A model generated the notes under the pieces. The model had not been told where the DNA came from. It did no database searches and saw only the letters and a list, made by a program, of their open reading frames with translations. The translations under genes were made by a program, and so were the position numbers. Source: Candidatus Bathyarchaeota archaeon (GTDB taxonomy: Archaea; Thermoproteota; Bathyarchaeia; 40CM-2-53-6). Taken from it: 23,028 nt of DNA. Of this stretch, positions 7,297 to 15,785 are shown one piece after another. Within the stretch, counting starts at the first letter, position 1. Each line of letters opens with the position of its first letter. The stretch lies in assembly GCA_005884605.1 (NCBI GenBank), contig VBBE01000042.1, positions 1 to 23,028 of the forward strand. The letters run 5' to 3'.

Positions 7297-7315
7297 TACA
7301 GACGAGTGAACCCAG

Positions 7316-8176
7316 ATGCCCTTGAAATCTCAAAAGGAGAAGGCGGAGGATTTTCGCGCGCTCCACCATGGGAAGCGAATTCTGATTCTTCCGAACGGAT
7401 GGGATGTTCCGAGTGCACGCTTGTTTGAGGATGCAGGGTTCCCTGCAATCGCGACATCCAGCGCCGGTATGCTGGTCTCCTTAGGCTATCCTGACGGTGA
7501 AGTGATTGGTAGAACCGAGTTTGTCTCGGCAGTTGGGAGAATTGCCAGAGTCTTGTCGGTTCCGCTCTCCGCTGATGTTGTCGCCGGCTTTGGAAAGACC
7601 ACAAAAGAGGTTCTCGTGACAGTCAAGGCGATTCTAAAGACGGGAGCTGTCGGAATAAACATCGAAGACTTTACTCATGCAACGAAGAAACTCTACCCGA
7701 TTGAGAGACAGGTCGAGAATCTCAAGGCGATCAGAAAGCTAGGTGAGACTACAGGGATTCCTCTCGTAATTAATGCACGGACTGACGCGCTGAGATTTGC
7801 TGAGGGTGATGAAGGGGCGCGATTAAAGGAGGCAGTTCGTCGAGCCACGGCCTATAGGGATGCGGGGGCTGATTGCGTCTACCCGATGGGTCTCGTGGAT
7901 GCGGATTCCATCACGAACTTTGTGAAGGCGTTGGACTTTCCGATCAATGTTATGGTGAGAAAGAGTCTGCCACCGATTAGTGAGCTGCAGAGGCTTGGTA
8001 TCGCTCGCGTGAGCTTCGGTCCCAGCCCATCTTATGCGGCGATGGGCCTGCTGAAACGGGCGGCCAAGGAGGTGCTTGAGAAAGGAACCTACGAGAACCT
8101 AATCGAGGGCGCGATCACATTTGACGAGTTGAACGCGCTGGCCGTCCCAAGACCCCAAGGCTCTGGGAATCGGTAG
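7316..8176 (+). CDS. PEP mutase / isocitrate lyase superfamily enzyme
   Basis: 286 residues. It shows LPNGWDVPSARLFEDAGF (25-42), ATSSAGMLVSLGYPDG, ADVVAGFG (86-93, Asp87), GINIEDF (113-119, Glu117-Asp118), VINARTDA, and YPMGLVD. These are the Mg-binding and substrate-loop blocks of the (methyl)isocitrate lyase/PEP mutase barrel. The KKCGH active-site cysteine loop of true isocitrate lyase is absent, as in oxaloacetate hydrolases, carboxyPEP mutases and dimethylmalate-lyase-type members, so the reaction is likely C-C or P-C chemistry on a 2-oxo or 2-hydroxy acid. The ATG follows the BtuF-like stop by 19 bp. It ends 16 bp before the convergent CDF gene. Confidence 0.88.
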   Translation: MPLKSQKEKAEDFRALHHGKRILILPNGWDVPSARLFEDAGFPAIATSSAGMLVSLGYPDGEVIGRTEFVSAVGRIARVLSVPLSADVVAGFGKTTKEVLVTVKAILKTGAVGINIEDFTHATKKLYPIERQVENLKAIRKLGETTGIPLVINARTDALRFAEGDEGARLKEAVRRATAYRDAGADCVYPMGLVDADSITNFVKALDFPINVMVRKSLPPISELQRLGIARVSFGPSPSYAAMGLLKRAAKEVLEKGTYENLIEGAITFDELNALAVPRPQGSGNR

Positions 8177-8192
8177 AAAGATCCTCATTCGG

Positions 8193-9098
8193 TCAAATCG
8201 TGGACGATTCGTGTTCCTGAATACTCTCAAGTGTCTCTTTCTCGACTTGAAGGGTAACGTGTTCTATCCCAAAAGACTCCTTTAGCTTGGCTTCTATCCT
8301 CTCCACTATGGTTGAACTTTCACTGATGCTGTCAGTGTCCACTGTGATATGCCCACTTAGAGCATAGAGGCCAGAGGTTATCGTCCAGACATGGAGATCG
8401 TGGACCCCCCTTACTCCGTTGACGCTACTAATTGTCTTGGCTATGGTTTCTAGATCCATCTGTCTGGGAGTGGCTTCTAGCAGGATGTTTGTCGAGTCTC
8501 TTACGAGGCGGTATGCGCTAAGCATGATGAGAACTCCGATTATGGCTGCTGCAAGCGAGTCTATTCCCTGGTAGCCGGTGAGTATGACGATGAGGCTGCT
8601 GACGATCACGGCCACAGATGATAGGGCATCACCGACAGTATGGAGGAACACTCCTCGAACATTGAGATTGGCCCCTCCCAATCGGGACAGCAGTCCGGCA
8701 ATGCTGAGATTTCCCAGAAGGCCGATCGATGCGATTGCTAGAACTAGCGGGCCTTGGACGGTGGGCGGTTGCTGGAGTCTTAGATATGCTTCGTAGATTA
8801 TTAGAAAAGCAACGGCTATGAGGATCGATCCGTTGATCAACGCGGCGAATATCTCTGCTCTATGATATCCAAAGGTCCGTCTCGCAGTATGACGCTTCCG
8901 ACCCAATCGGAGAGTAAGAATTCCCACTCCTACTGCCAGAACATCGGTTAGTACATGGCCGGAGTCGCTGATCAATGCGAGACTCTGGCCAAAGAAGCCT
9001 CCCGTGAACTCTACAATTACAATCGCTGATGATACGACGAGAGCAATCCAGAGACGCTTCTCAGCATTCCGTGACGACGCTGAAAGGTCTAGGGCCAA
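8193..9098 (-). CDS. Cation diffusion facilitator (Zn/Co/Cd-type) transporter
   Basis: 301 residues with six hydrophobic helices and a cytosolic C-terminal domain (about 205-290, containing GVRGVHDLHVWTITSGLYAL). The metal site is intact: SDSGHVLTD (Asp45, His48, Asp52) in helix 2 and HTVGDAL (His153, Asp157) in helix 5, the two HxxxD pairs of zinc-type CDF exporters. The RKRHTARRTFGYHRAEI loop is also typical. The His-rich loop between helices 4 and 5 is short or missing. Its start is a TTG at 9098. It would export divalent metal in exchange for protons. No metal-responsive regulator is adjacent. Confidence 0.93.
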   Translation of the reverse strand: MALDLSASSRNAEKRLWIALVVSSAIVIVEFTGGFFGQSLALISDSGHVLTDVLAVGVGILTLRLGRKRHTARRTFGYHRAEIFAALINGSILIAVAFLIIYEAYLRLQQPPTVQGPLVLAIASIGLLGNLSIAGLLSRLGGANLNVRGVFLHTVGDALSSVAVIVSSLIVILTGYQGIDSLAAAIIGVLIMLSAYRLVRDSTNILLEATPRQMDLETIAKTISSVNGVRGVHDLHVWTITSGLYALSGHITVDTDSISESSTIVERIEAKLKESFGIEHVTLQVEKETLESIQEHESSTI

Positions 9099-9150
9099 TT
9101 GAGGTACGGCTCCCTGTGCTCTCTCGGGGTTAGGGGTATTAGAAATGGGC

Positions 9151-10119
9151 TCAGGAACCGGAGTTCTTCACTTGCCGGTTGACGAGGAGGACTCCCGCGA
9201 ATATGAGTAGGAAGCTAACAGCGGTCCAGGGGCTCAGGTTTTCACCGATGAAAACGGAAGTTAGGACACCGAAGACCGGGACGAGATTGCCGAAGATCGC
9301 TGATCTCCCAGCCCCAATCTTCGAGACACCCTCTATGTAGAGAAAATATCCGACTACGGTCGAGAGTATTGCAAGGTAGAGAATTCCAAGCCACGAGCCA
9401 GCGTCCCAGGTGTACGTCCAAGGCGATTCAATAAGCGAGAAGGGGATTAGGAAGAACCAGCCGAAAAGGCTGATCCATGTTAGGATTGATAGAGAGGATT
9501 GTTGAGGTCCATTATTGTCTGCGCGGTTCTTCGAGAGGAATCTTCTCAGTAGGACGGTGTAGAGAGCGTATGCGGTTGCGCCGCCGAAGACAAGGGTCAC
9601 GCCTAGCGGTCTGTTGAGGACTTGAGTGTTGGGAGAAAGTATGGAGATTGTAATGATTCCTGCTAGCCCGGAAGCGAAGCCGAGAATCTTGGTCCATGTG
9701 AGTCGTTCTTTGAGAATAAGGCTGGCCATGATAGCTATGAGTACGGGTCCTATTCCTATGACGAGAGAGTCGTCGCTGGCGGCTGCGTATTTGACCCCGT
9801 AAAGGAAGAAGATCTGGTACAGCGTTGTGTTCAGGATTCCCATTACGACGAGCGTTGGTATCCATGATCGATTGATTTTGAAAGAGCCTTCTCTGAACCA
9901 GAGGATTGCGAATAGTACGGGGACGACGATGGCATATCTTATCGCCGCGATGGAGACGGGCGGGAGGTTTGTTGCGAGGAGTCTGCCAACTGGCCATGCG
10001 AGTCCCCAGATGAACATTGTGAGGACCAGTCCGGCGTAGACCGCCCAGTTCTGACGCTCTGTCTGGACTGTTGCCAAGCGAGCTGAGGTGACTACTACTT
10101 CACTGTTTTTTGGTGGCAA
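9151..10119 (-). CDS. EamA/DMT family permease (10 helices)
   Basis: 322 residues with two repeats of the EamA domain, about 28-160 and 172-315, each with five hydrophobic helices. LTMFIWGLAWPVGRLLA at the start of repeat one and YLYIEGVSKIGAGRSAIFGNLVPVFGVL in repeat two are typical of the drug/metabolite transporter superfamily. It starts from a TTG at 10119, and an alternative GTG lies a few codons in. Substrates of such permeases (amino acids, nucleosides, metabolites) cannot be predicted. It follows the CDF gene in orientation with a 52-bp gap and may or may not share its transcript. Confidence 0.9.
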   Translation of the reverse strand: MPPKNSEVVVTSARLATVQTERQNWAVYAGLVLTMFIWGLAWPVGRLLATNLPPVSIAAIRYAIVVPVLFAILWFREGSFKINRSWIPTLVVMGILNTTLYQIFFLYGVKYAAASDDSLVIGIGPVLIAIMASLILKERLTWTKILGFASGLAGIITISILSPNTQVLNRPLGVTLVFGGATAYALYTVLLRRFLSKNRADNNGPQQSSLSILTWISLFGWFFLIPFSLIESPWTYTWDAGSWLGILYLAILSTVVGYFLYIEGVSKIGAGRSAIFGNLVPVFGVLTSVFIGENLSPWTAVSFLLIFAGVLLVNRQVKNSGS

Positions 10120-10333
10120 GACTACACAGTCCTACTGATTTCAAACTCAGTGCTAAGTAGTTTGACTCCGAATCTTGCGCTGAATGTCTGAAATATCACG
10201 CGGGGTCATGCGTGGGATCAGCTGATTCGGCCAAGGGCTGTATTGGTACCTGTTGGTGGATGGAAGAGCCATTTTTGATGATCACGCGTAAATAGCCTAG
10301 AAAGCCAGCCTCGGCATCCTTCGACGGCAATGT

Positions 10334-13033
10334 GTGCAAGTGTTGATCAAGACCGGTTCTTCCCAAGCTCGCTGGATAGGAATCCTCGTATTCCTGCTTG
10401 TAATATCGCTCGGCGAGCTTACGAGTCTGATCCTGAATTATCAGAACAACTTCTACCTCCGCCAATACGTCTCTGATAATCTTAGCGCGACAGTCGTAAT
10501 TACAGTCGGCCTTCTAGTATTTGCCTCTGGAGCTGCTTACCTGGTTTCGAAGAAGCTTGGAGGAGCTAAGACCCCAGGTCTTCATCTGCCCGTGTTCGCG
10601 AGAATCGGCTCATTCGCAGGTAGAAGATACAAGCTGATAATCATCTTTTGGATTTTGCTCTTTGCGGCAAGTCTTCCTTTATCTCAACAACTCTCTCAGG
10701 TTGTTACTTCAAGCACTGGTGGCGGCCAATCTGGCAATTCTGAGTCTGCAAGGGCCCAGAGCCTTATGGCTCAAGAGTTTCCACATCCACAGGCTAACAC
10801 CAGCGCGATAATTCTCCTTCAAGGAAACGATGTTACTGATAACGCGACCAAGCGATTCACTCTTGACCTAGAAAAACAACTTCTAGGGCCGGGTGCTCTG
10901 AATAGCGTCGAGAACGTCACATCTGTCTACAGCCTGGAGAGAGCAGCCCTCACCGCATTCTATCTGCAACAGGGCGAGAGCTATTCAGCTGCACAATATA
11001 GCGCCAACCAGAACCTAACTGCTCTTACGCTCTCCACTTATCCAGTACGAATCCCACAGGGGATTCTCCAGAATTTCATCAGCCCCGACAACAAAGTCAT
11101 GATCGTTCTAGTGAGCTTCTCGAAATCCCCGGGCTCATTCGGCTTGGCGAACTCCGACCCGATCTTGAAGAATGTAGTGACTATGAGGAATATCATCTCT
11201 CAATTGAAAGCCAGCGATGGAGGACCCTCGCAGACATACGTTACTGGGGATCTGGCGACCACCGCGGACTCTTCTTTGGGAAGCCAAAGGGATCTCGGTC
11301 TCATCGAACCCGTCACGATAGGTGCCATACTCATTCTGGCGGGACTGTTCTTCTTTGCGATCGCCACACCCTTCGTCCCGCTGACCATCGTTGGAATGGC
11401 ACTATTGATTACAGAAGGGGGGCTGTACCTCATCGGCAAATACATCATTCCCATTCAGGACACGACCACCACATTCCTGTTCGCCATAATGCTCGGAGTC
11501 GGAACCGATTATTCCATCTTCTTGATGGCCCGCTACCGGGAGGAGCGCGTCGAGGGCCACGACAAGGCCCAGGCGGTCCAGACATCAGTCACTTGGTCAG
11601 GGGAGAGCATCTCTACCAGTGCGACCACGGTCATTATCGCCTTCGGAGCTATGACGATAAGCAGTTTTACCCTGCTGCGGTCCATCGGCGTCGGCCTTGG
11701 CTTCGGCGTCCTAATCGCTCTACTAGTAAGTCTCACGCTGATTCCATCATTCATCCTCATCGCGGGGGATAGAGTATTCTGGCCTAGATCTGGCAGAAGA
11801 TTCGAGAACTATGCAATCAAGGCACGGAAGAAGAGAAGCGAGAGACCTGGATATTTCCGACGGGCTGCAAGCTTCAGCGTCAAGCGACCGTTCCTCGTCT
11901 TGGGACTCACCGTGCTTATCTCAATCCCCGCAATCTACATATCGCTTACTGGAGCCACTTCGTACGACTTTACCGCAGGTCTGACACACGCAGAGAGCGT
12001 CGATGGTCTCGCTGTCTTGGAAAAGAGCTTCGGCGCAGGCCAGATAGGCCCTACGCAGGTGCTCGTACAGTTTCCTGCATCGATTCTCACGAATGGCAAC
12101 CTCACGCAAGGTGCACAGGCTAATCTGGAAAACCTAAGCTGGAATATTTCCAGCTTGTCCAACGTAGAGAGAGTTACAGGACCCACTCGACCGGACGGCG
12201 TTCCTGTGGACGCGACTAATATGACAGGGCTGACACCTCAACAAAGGCTTGCAATCCTCGGAAATATCGGAAGAGATCATCGGACAGCCTTGGTGACTGT
12301 TCTGTTTGTCGAGGAACCCTTCACGCCGAAGTCTCTCGATACAGTTAACCAAATTCGGAGGCTAGTTACGAGCGTTCAGAGATCAGACGCTTCACTCGCT
12401 CAAGACACAATACTAGTTGGGGGTGTCTCCGCGTCCACGCTCGATTTCTCCAATGAAACGGTCAGCCAGTTCACTACGATGAGAATACTGACGGTCGCGG
12501 CCATATTCCTAGTGTTGCTGGTTGTATTGGGGTCTTATCCTCTCGCGATAACCGGGATTCTCTCGATCGGGCTGAGTATAACTTGGGCCTATGCAGCCAC
12601 TCTTTTCTTCTTCAACAACGTACTCCAATCAGGTGTTCTCTTCATCATACCACTCGTACTTTTTCTGCTTCTCTATGGAATCGGCATGGACTACAACATC
12701 TTCATCCTCACCCGGATCAGGGAAGAAGCCCAGAAGGGCAAAGAGACTCGCCAGGCCGTAGTTGATGCTGTCGACCGAACCGGCGGAATCATAACCGCTC
12801 TAGCACTGATTCTTGCTGGAGCACTAGGTTCGCTGTTGTTATCTTCTAATCGTCTTCTCGAAGGCTTCGGCTTCGCGATCGCTCTGGCGGTGGTGCTAGA
12901 TGCGATGGTGGTCCGCACCTATCTCGTCCCCGCGATAATGTCAGTGCTAGGCCAGAGAGCATGGTGGGGTCCCAACCGACTGAGAAGAGTCAGATTCGAC
13001 AAGAGAAGCGAGACACAATCCGCAAACCTCTAG
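10334..13033 (+). CDS. MMPL/RND-type exporter with an extra N-terminal two-helix extension
   Basis: 899 residues in a duplicated layout. Each half has one helix, a large extracytoplasmic loop (about 118-330 and 550-690), and a five-helix bundle. The proton-relay Asp-Tyr pairs are visible as GVGTDYSIFLMARYREE (Asp392) and GIGMDYNIFILTRIREE (Asp786), the signature of MmpL-type transporters, which export lipids or amphiphiles using the proton gradient. The canonical N-terminus (ARIGSFAGRRYKLIIIFWIL) begins only near residue 89. Before it are two further hydrophobic segments (about 13-35 and 51-71). The GTG at 10334 is the start if the extension is real; no later strong start makes a better gene. 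A basic tail closes the protein. It appears monocistronic. Confidence 0.92.
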   Translation: MQVLIKTGSSQARWIGILVFLLVISLGELTSLILNYQNNFYLRQYVSDNLSATVVITVGLLVFASGAAYLVSKKLGGAKTPGLHLPVFARIGSFAGRRYKLIIIFWILLFAASLPLSQQLSQVVTSSTGGGQSGNSESARAQSLMAQEFPHPQANTSAIILLQGNDVTDNATKRFTLDLEKQLLGPGALNSVENVTSVYSLERAALTAFYLQQGESYSAAQYSANQNLTALTLSTYPVRIPQGILQNFISPDNKVMIVLVSFSKSPGSFGLANSDPILKNVVTMRNIISQLKASDGGPSQTYVTGDLATTADSSLGSQRDLGLIEPVTIGAILILAGLFFFAIATPFVPLTIVGMALLITEGGLYLIGKYIIPIQDTTTTFLFAIMLGVGTDYSIFLMARYREERVEGHDKAQAVQTSVTWSGESISTSATTVIIAFGAMTISSFTLLRSIGVGLGFGVLIALLVSLTLIPSFILIAGDRVFWPRSGRRFENYAIKARKKRSERPGYFRRAASFSVKRPFLVLGLTVLISIPAIYISLTGATSYDFTAGLTHAESVDGLAVLEKSFGAGQIGPTQVLVQFPASILTNGNLTQGAQANLENLSWNISSLSNVERVTGPTRPDGVPVDATNMTGLTPQQRLAILGNIGRDHRTALVTVLFVEEPFTPKSLDTVNQIRRLVTSVQRSDASLAQDTILVGGVSASTLDFSNETVSQFTTMRILTVAAIFLVLLVVLGSYPLAITGILSIGLSITWAYAATLFFFNNVLQSGVLFIIPLVLFLLLYGIGMDYNIFILTRIREEAQKGKETRQAVVDAVDRTGGIITALALILAGALGSLLLSSNRLLEGFGFAIALAVVLDAMVVRTYLVPAIMSVLGQRAWWGPNRLRRVRFDKRSETQSANL

Positions 13034-13505
13034 AATGATTGGAGTCGAGAAGCAAGAAAAAGTTTGGGAAAGAGAGCGGTCAAGCTATCGAAGAAGGGTT
13101 GCTGACGGTCACTCTGTGGGGTGCGTTGGAGGACAATGAGATGACCGGTCAGCAAGTGCGTCTCTGGCGTTGTCTGAGGCTTGGCTTGGAAGTGAGGTTG
13201 GATGGGTGAAAGTGCATTGCGCTGTTCCAGGTGTATGGTTGGCGTGAACGGCTCCTTGGCTTGCGCTTGCCGCTAGCGCTATCATTGCTGGCGATGCTAC
13301 AGCGACTAATGTGATCGCTAGCAGAACGAGGATTTTTGGCTTCATGCCTTTTTCCCATCGAGCTTATGGGTCCCATGGCATATGAATCAAGAGTTTTGAA
13401 CGACCCGACCATAGGTGGCTCCACAGGAGAAACTAGGCTAGGCCTAACTCTGGAGGTAGAACGGTCAATCCCGAGCTATCACTTGTTCCAAGAGGAACCC
13501 TAACC
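13034..13505. other. Gene-poor interval with one weak small ORF
   Basis: 472 bp between the MMPL gene and the gene at 13506. The only supported coding candidate is the minus-strand 13109-13345 ORF. The rest has no recognisable RNA gene, repeat array or terminator. It contains a local TAGGCTAGGCCTA string near 13434 with no obvious role. Confidence 0.4.
13109..13345 (-). CDS. Possible small secreted protein
   Basis: 78 residues from an ATG at 13345. The first 27 residues form a convincing signal peptide, MKPKILVLLAITLVAVASPA then MIALAASA. The mature part is short, Ser/Thr/Pro/His-rich and has two cysteines (TAQCTF and SHCPPT), with no family I recognise. The mature sequence looks low in structure, so it may be a degraded remnant of a longer secreted gene or a chance ORF behind a real signal sequence. 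Confidence 0.35.
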   Translation of the reverse strand: MKPKILVLLAITLVAVASPAMIALAASASQGAVHANHTPGTAQCTFTHPTSLPSQASDNARDALADRSSHCPPTHPTE

Positions 13506-14012
13506 TTGCCAAAACTGCTTGTTCTCTACATGTCCAGGGAGGACGAGGATCAGTTCCTAGAATATGTGCGATCAATCGGCAACTTGCTGATTCTGCCTGG
13601 CACCTCTCCCAGCTCAGATTTTACCCCTGTAGACATTTTCCCTGAACCATCACAAGACGAGTCGACTCGGAGGTTTTGGTTGCAATACGCTGGCTCGGAG
13701 ATACCTCTTGTCACGGAGCATGTCCCAGAGAAGGGAGTCTATGTCGTTGACGGGTTTCAGTCGCCGGTTATCGAGTTCTGGCGTTCATGGATGGTCTCGC
13801 AAGTAATGCTGCCGGGCGGAATACAGGCCGATATGAACTATATTGATGATGAGAGAAAAGATCTGGCTAAGAAGCCTGCCGAGTTCAGGAACTGGTTCGG
13901 GTCAATTGATAGCTGGATCCGGAAGAACTACCGAAGACTGGGAATCTACATCTTCGCGGGTCCAGGCGCCCAAGAGTTCAGAGAACAAGGGGGAATACTA
14001 CAAGGAAGATAG
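13506..14012 (+). CDS. Unknown cytosolic protein, 168 residues
   Basis: It starts at a TTG at 13506 and encodes a mixed alpha/beta protein. Notable stretches are PLVTEHVPEKGVYVVDGFQS, VIEFWRSWMV, and a basic helical end with EFRNWFGSIDSWIRKNYRRL. It has no signal peptide, membrane helix or cysteine pair. The good amino-acid balance and length make it a likely real gene. I do not recognise the family. It stands alone, 85 bp before the OsmC gene on the same strand. Confidence 0.7.
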   Translation: MPKLLVLYMSREDEDQFLEYVRSIGNLLILPGTSPSSDFTPVDIFPEPSQDESTRRFWLQYAGSEIPLVTEHVPEKGVYVVDGFQSPVIEFWRSWMVSQVMLPGGIQADMNYIDDERKDLAKKPAEFRNWFGSIDSWIRKNYRRLGIYIFAGPGAQEFREQGGILQGR

Positions 14013-14097
14013 AAAATGGCGAGACACCGTTAGACCTCATTTTTGGTGACGGAACAGGCTTAACAGCAAATTACCGCGGGGATAGCTCCCGATTCAC

Positions 14098-14628
14098 ATG
14101 GAACAAACTACGAATTTTCGTGGTATAGTCGAAGACATGATTCGCAAACTGGGGGAGGCGACGGAGCCTGGGCAGACGCTTGGGACATCGAGGGCCGATG
14201 TTAGACTTGTCGGGCAACAGTATCAAGAAGCGAAGGTTGGCAAGTTCACCTTGGGATGCGATGAACCCGTGCCTGTCGGAGGGACGGATAAGGCCGCGAC
14301 GCCGCTTGAGTTTTTCATGTCGGCTGTAGGGTTCTGTGAGAACGTGATGTTCACCCGGCACGCAGCACTCCTCAATCTACAGTTTGACTCGCTGGAAACC
14401 TCGGTGAGGGGGCACTGGGATCGGAGGGGACAGTACGGTATTGGTGGAGCGGAACCATCGTTCAAGGACGTGACAGTCGAGACTAAGGTAGCCACGAAAG
14501 ACTCGGTTGAGAAGGTCGTCGAGGTGACCAGGCGCGCTCACAAGGGATGCCCAATGCACGCAACTATTGTGAAGGCCATGAAAGTTACCGACAAGCTATT
14601 CGTCAACGGAAAAGAAATCCCACTCTAG
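14098..14628 (+). CDS. OsmC/Ohr family peroxiredoxin-like protein
   Basis: 176 residues. The OsmC core has TPLEFFMSAVGFCENVMF with Cys80 and RAHKGCPMHATIVKA with Cys151. These are the paired cysteines that reduce organic hydroperoxides in Ohr/OsmC enzymes, each in its usual helix context. The N-terminal 40 residues are helical and longer than in minimal Ohr proteins, placing it in the wider OsmC group rather than strict Ohr. The ATG at 14098 has no clear Shine-Dalgarno sequence. It is cytosolic, with a probable role in peroxide or thiol stress defence. The DUF1428 gene follows 50 bp later with its own promoter-like sequence. Confidence 0.9.
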   Translation: MEQTTNFRGIVEDMIRKLGEATEPGQTLGTSRADVRLVGQQYQEAKVGKFTLGCDEPVPVGGTDKAATPLEFFMSAVGFCENVMFTRHAALLNLQFDSLETSVRGHWDRRGQYGIGGAEPSFKDVTVETKVATKDSVEKVVEVTRRAHKGCPMHATIVKAMKVTDKLFVNGKEIPL

Positions 14629-14645
14629 CCTTAGAGCCGCAAAAA

Positions 14646-14658
14646 ATCATATCTATAC
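14646..14658 (+). promoter_or_regulatory. TATA-like box for the DUF1428 gene
   Basis: ATCATATCTATAC is centred about 27 bp before the ATG at 14679, the spacing expected for leaderless transcription of that gene independently of the OsmC gene. Confidence 0.4.
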
Positions 14659-14678
14659 TTGCGACTGAGAATTATGTC

Positions 14679-15041
14679 ATGCGAGGCTACGTTGATGGGT
14701 TTGTTTTGGCTGTTCCCAAAAAGAAGATCCGAGCGTACAAACGTCTGGCTGAGAAGGCGGCGCGAGTCTGGCGGAAACATGGTGCACTTGACTATGTCGA
14801 GGCTGTCGGCAACGATCTCAGCTCGAAATGGGCCGGGATCAAGTTTCCCAGAACAGTAAAGGCCAAGCCCAGCGAGACAGTCGTTTTCTCCTATATCGTG
14901 TTCAAGGATCGTAAGCACCGGGACATGGTCAATGCGAAGGTGATGAAGGATCCGTTCATGAAAGATGCACAGCCCGGGCAAATGCCCTTTGACATGAAAC
15001 GTATGGTCTACGGAGGCTTCAGAGTACTCGTCGAAGCCTAG
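14679..15041 (+). CDS. DUF1428 (YbaA-like) family protein
   Basis: 120 residues from the ATG at 14679. The frame is open back into the OsmC gene, but the family begins at YVDGFVLAVPKKKIRAYKRL, which fits this internal ATG. Further signatures are LDYVEAVGNDL, VVFSYIVFKDRKHRDMVNAKV and a closing PFDMKRMVYGGFRVLVEA. DUF1428 proteins are small ferredoxin-like-fold proteins of unknown function related to dimeric alpha-beta barrel proteins. It is cytosolic and complete compared with the family. Confidence 0.88.
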   Translation: MRGYVDGFVLAVPKKKIRAYKRLAEKAARVWRKHGALDYVEAVGNDLSSKWAGIKFPRTVKAKPSETVVFSYIVFKDRKHRDMVNAKVMKDPFMKDAQPGQMPFDMKRMVYGGFRVLVEA

Positions 15042-15132
15042 CTCCCGAGTTACACTCAGGAGTATGACCAACTGGACATTGGATTTCTTTTACTCTCTTG
15101 TTTATTCTCGTCCGCAATAATGATCAAGCTTC

Positions 15133-15300
15133 ATGGACCGTGGTCTTGAGCCTCAGCTGTTCTGTCGGACGTGCAGTACTCCTACGACTCATGAAACAAG
15201 GTATCGTTCCGACAACGAGTTCATCGGAAAAATTCTTGTCTGCGAACACTGCGGCGAAACAATCTTCGAACCCCTGAGGACCGGATGCGCAGACTGCTGA
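15133..15300 (+). CDS. 55-residue zinc-ribbon protein
   Basis: The ATG at 15133 opens a 55-residue frame ending in TGA at 15298-15300. It carries FCRTC (Cys11, Cys14) and VCEHCG (Cys37, Cys40), two CxxC knuckles 22 residues apart, typical of a zinc ribbon, plus a terminal GCADC. The protein is basic in the middle and otherwise featureless. Small zinc ribbons of this kind are frequent in archaea as transcription or RNA-associated proteins, but nothing here fixes a role. A T-rich stretch near 15098-15107 could be its promoter. The cysteine spacing makes a chance ORF unlikely. Confidence 0.7.
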   Translation: MDRGLEPQLFCRTCSTPTTHETRYRSDNEFIGKILVCEHCGETIFEPLRTGCADC

Positions 15301-15349
15301 ATTAACATGATTCTTGTTCGGAAGATTCACAGGATAGGCGAGAGTTCTT

Positions 15350-15763
15350 TCACCGCGAAGGTTCCCTCGCTCCATCTTTCTGTTCATACGTTATGATGTT
15401 TTTCCAAGATCTGCGTGCGGGATCCCAGGTGAACGTGTTGAACCATGGTCCAACTGTATAGTCGAATCTAAACCGAACAGAGTTTTCTTTACGAACTCCA
15501 GTTCCTGGAACTGGTTTTGAGGTTACTCCGAACGTGTCAAACAGATGCAGAACGTATTCGCCGGTCTTCTTGTCGTCTCCGATGAGATAGAGGGCTTCAT
15601 AGTCCGGGTTTCTTCCCTCGCCAACTCTTAGGGGGGAGAAAAGCATCTCTACGAACAATTCTCGCAGAACCCATTTTGCGTTGACCTCCTGGTAGAGGGC
15701 GGTGTCGCTCATCTTTCCGGTCAGAGACCAGCGGCCGACCAGATTGTTGAGAAGATCGTCCAA
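15350..15763 (-). CDS. DUF1579-like beta-barrel protein
   Basis: 137 residues from a TTG at 15763. It shows LVGRWSLTGKMSDTALYQEVNAKWVLRELFVEM, then alternating strands (EALYLIGDDKKTGEYVLHLF, SVRFRFDYTVGPWFNTFTWD), a lipocalin/THAP4-like small barrel of the DUF1579 type whose function is not established. There is no signal peptide. It begins 22 bp after the GNAT stop on the same strand, so the two are probably one transcript, with GNAT first. Confidence 0.7.
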   Translation of the reverse strand: MDDLLNNLVGRWSLTGKMSDTALYQEVNAKWVLRELFVEMLFSPLRVGEGRNPDYEALYLIGDDKKTGEYVLHLFDTFGVTSKPVPGTGVRKENSVRFRFDYTVGPWFNTFTWDPARRSWKNIITYEQKDGAREPSR

Positions 15764-15785
15764 GGTTTGTGCGGATACCCTGTAT

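Noticed and set aside
10196..10465. Minus-strand frame over the MMPL start
   Set aside because: It overlaps the membrane-helix coding sequence of a well-supported gene and has no family features.
13149..13424. 91-residue minus-strand frame overlapping the small secreted ORF
   Set aside because: Arg/Ser/Pro-rich with no domain or signal. The other frame has a real signal peptide.
14547..14678. Upstream extension of the DUF1428 protein into the OsmC gene
   Set aside because: The added residues are not part of the family, and a TATA-like box lies between 14646 and 14658. The ATG at 14679 fits the family start.
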